Assembly (NCBI GenBank): GCA_964563295.1
Contig: CAZLWX010000092.1
Span: 1-15,375, forward strand
DNA length: 15,375 bases
Source: Chryseosolibacter sp964563295
GTDB taxonomy: Bacteria; Bacteroidota; Bacteroidia; Cytophagales; Cyclobacteriaceae
Direction: 5' to 3'
The notes beneath the pieces were generated by a model. The model saw nothing but the letters and a program-made list of their open reading frames with translations, was not told the DNA's origin and did no database searches. Made by a program: the position numbers and the translations under genes. Of the stretch, positions 14,471 to 15,375 are shown in pieces. Each line of letters begins with the position of its first letter. Position 1 is the first letter of the stretch.

Positions 14471-15127
14471 ATGAGTCATATAGTTAAAATAATCGAGAAA
14501 CAGCCGCTTACTCACGATGTGATCAGGTTCCGGCTGTCCAGGCCAGAGGGGTACAACTTTGTAGCCGGCCAGGCCATAGAGTTGCAGTTAGAAGAGCGGC
14601 CAGGTCAGACAGCGCCGTTCACCTTCACCGGCCTTAATACTAAGCCATACCTGGAACTGATGACCAAGATTTATCCGTCGCACAATGGGATGACCCTGGC
14701 GCTTTCCAAAAAGAACGTCGGCGACCATGTCATAATCAGTGACCCATGGGATTCCTACATCAATCACGGATCCGGAGTATTCATAGCGGGTGGTGCCGGA
14801 ATTACGCCATTTGTCGCCATGCTCAGGCAACTTCATGTAGATAAGGCTGTCGCAGGAGCGCAGTTGTTCTTTTCTAATAAGACAGAACAGGATGTGTTTT
14901 TGGCTGATGAATTTCGCCAGATGCTGGGCAACGGATTTGTAAGCGTCATTACGCGCGATGGACAAGGTTCTGGAGCACAACGAATTGATCTTCCGTTTCT
15001 AAAACGGCATGTGACAGATAAGAACAAGCCATTTTACGTGTGCGGCCCTCCGGGGTTTGTCGAGGATATGCAAAAGCACCTCGCTGGATTGGGCGTGACC
15101 CAGGAAAGTGTCGGCATCAGCCTCTGA
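14471..15127 (+). CDS. Small FAD/NAD(P)H oxidoreductase of the ferredoxin reductase family
   Basis: A 218-aa cytoplasmic flavoprotein of the ferredoxin-NADP reductase / flavodoxin reductase superfamily. The N-terminal FAD barrel (about 1-98) has APFTFTGL (48-55) in place of the usual RxYS-type motif and KIYPSHNGMT as the second FAD-contact region. The C-terminal nucleotide domain has GGAGITPF (107-114) and CGPPGF (191-196), which bind NAD(P)H. It would move electrons between NAD(P)H and a one-electron carrier or other acceptor, perhaps a flavohemoprotein-like partner; the acceptor is not evident. There is no [2Fe-2S] domain. The ATG at 14471 starts the first beta strand; an ATG at 14463 is in another frame and stops at once. 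It converges with the partial regulator gene 13 bp downstream. Confidence 0.88.
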   Translation: MSHIVKIIEKQPLTHDVIRFRLSRPEGYNFVAGQAIELQLEERPGQTAPFTFTGLNTKPYLELMTKIYPSHNGMTLALSKKNVGDHVIISDPWDSYINHGSGVFIAGGAGITPFVAMLRQLHVDKAVAGAQLFFSNKTEQDVFLADEFRQMLGNGFVSVITRDGQGSGAQRIDLPFLKRHVTDKNKPFYVCGPPGFVEDMQKHLAGLGVTQESVGISL

Positions 15128-15140
15128 TGATTCGGGTACA

Positions 15141-15375
15141 TTAGGTCGCGGGAAAAAGGAATTTCCTCATGGTCTCCATTAGCTCGTGGAACGTCGCCGG
15201 TTTTTCAAATATCTGGGCTCGGAGCTTGCCAAAGGCTTTCTGTTCGCCCGGAGTGATCGTGGTGGAATAGATCACGACTGGTAATTCCCGCAGCTTCGGA
15301 TTCTCCCTTATTTTCACAAGGCAGATCTTTCCATTCATGAAAGGCATATTGATATCCAGGAACACCATGTCTGGC
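15141..15375 (-). CDS. Single-domain response regulator, cut by the window edge
   Basis: The C-terminal 77 residues of a receiver domain; the N-terminal half lies beyond the right edge. It begins at the phospho-acceptor strand (PDMVFLDINMP, with the Asp in FLD), and continues with PVVIYSTTITP (switch Thr) and FEKPATFHEL (conserved Lys). It resembles the Rcp1-like regulator at 11297 in VVIY[ST]T and in KP-x-[ST]-F-x-EL near the end. No output domain follows, so it should act by phosphotransfer or protein contact. Its kinase is probably encoded to the right of the window. Confidence 0.88.
   Translation of the reverse strand, partial: PDMVFLDINMPFMNGKICLVKIRENPKLRELPVVIYSTTITPGEQKAFGKLRAQIFEKPATFHELMETMRKFLFPAT

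Overview
The window looks like chromosomal DNA from a Bacteroidota bacterium, probably of the Cytophagales type, able to reduce nitrous oxide. The reasons are a nosD-nosF-nosY run, a Bacteroidota-style -7 element (TAnnTTTG), PD40-repeat and fasciclin lipoproteins, weak Shine-Dalgarno use, and many soluble PAS kinases and single-domain response regulators. The lineage is an inference; no rRNA is present. No mobile element, tRNA, phage gene or CRISPR array was found.

Region 1 (1-3765, + strand) carries nosD, nosF and nosY, the maturation ABC system of nitrous oxide reductase. They are followed by a fasciclin-domain lipoprotein and a group III truncated globin. nosZ and nosL would be expected to the left, outside the window. 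Region 2 (3783-7115, - strand, convergent with region 1) is a compact operon: a RIC/YtfE-type di-iron protein, an adenosylcobalamin-dependent class II ribonucleotide reductase, and a Crp/Fnr-family regulator. A Crp/Fnr-type palindrome (TATGA-N6-TCATA) lies both before the fasciclin gene and before the RIC operon. In front of RIC it sits about 40 bp upstream of the start site predicted from a perfect TAnnTTTG element, the usual place for a Crp/Fnr activator. The two regions therefore look like one regulon for nitrogen-oxide respiration and nitrosative or low-oxygen stress, probably controlled by the regulator encoded in it.

Region 3 (7251-9427, - strand) is a translationally coupled two-component pair: a soluble PAS-PAS-HisKA kinase and a NarL/LuxR-type response regulator. 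Region 4 (9814-10854, - strand) is a secreted PD40 beta-propeller protein with a clear terminator. Region 5 (11297-15375) is a second signalling cluster: a CheY-like regulator and a three-part PAS kinase on the + strand, a convergent CheY-like regulator only 3 bp beyond the kinase, a small FAD/NAD(P)H oxidoreductase, and the cut end of another CheY-like regulator.

The intergenic stretch 14098-14470 holds three short clusters of different degenerate heptamer repeats. The most interesting content is the RIC / class II RNR / Crp-Fnr operon and its shared operator: it suggests a coordinated way to keep making dNTPs when nitric oxide disables iron-dependent enzymes.
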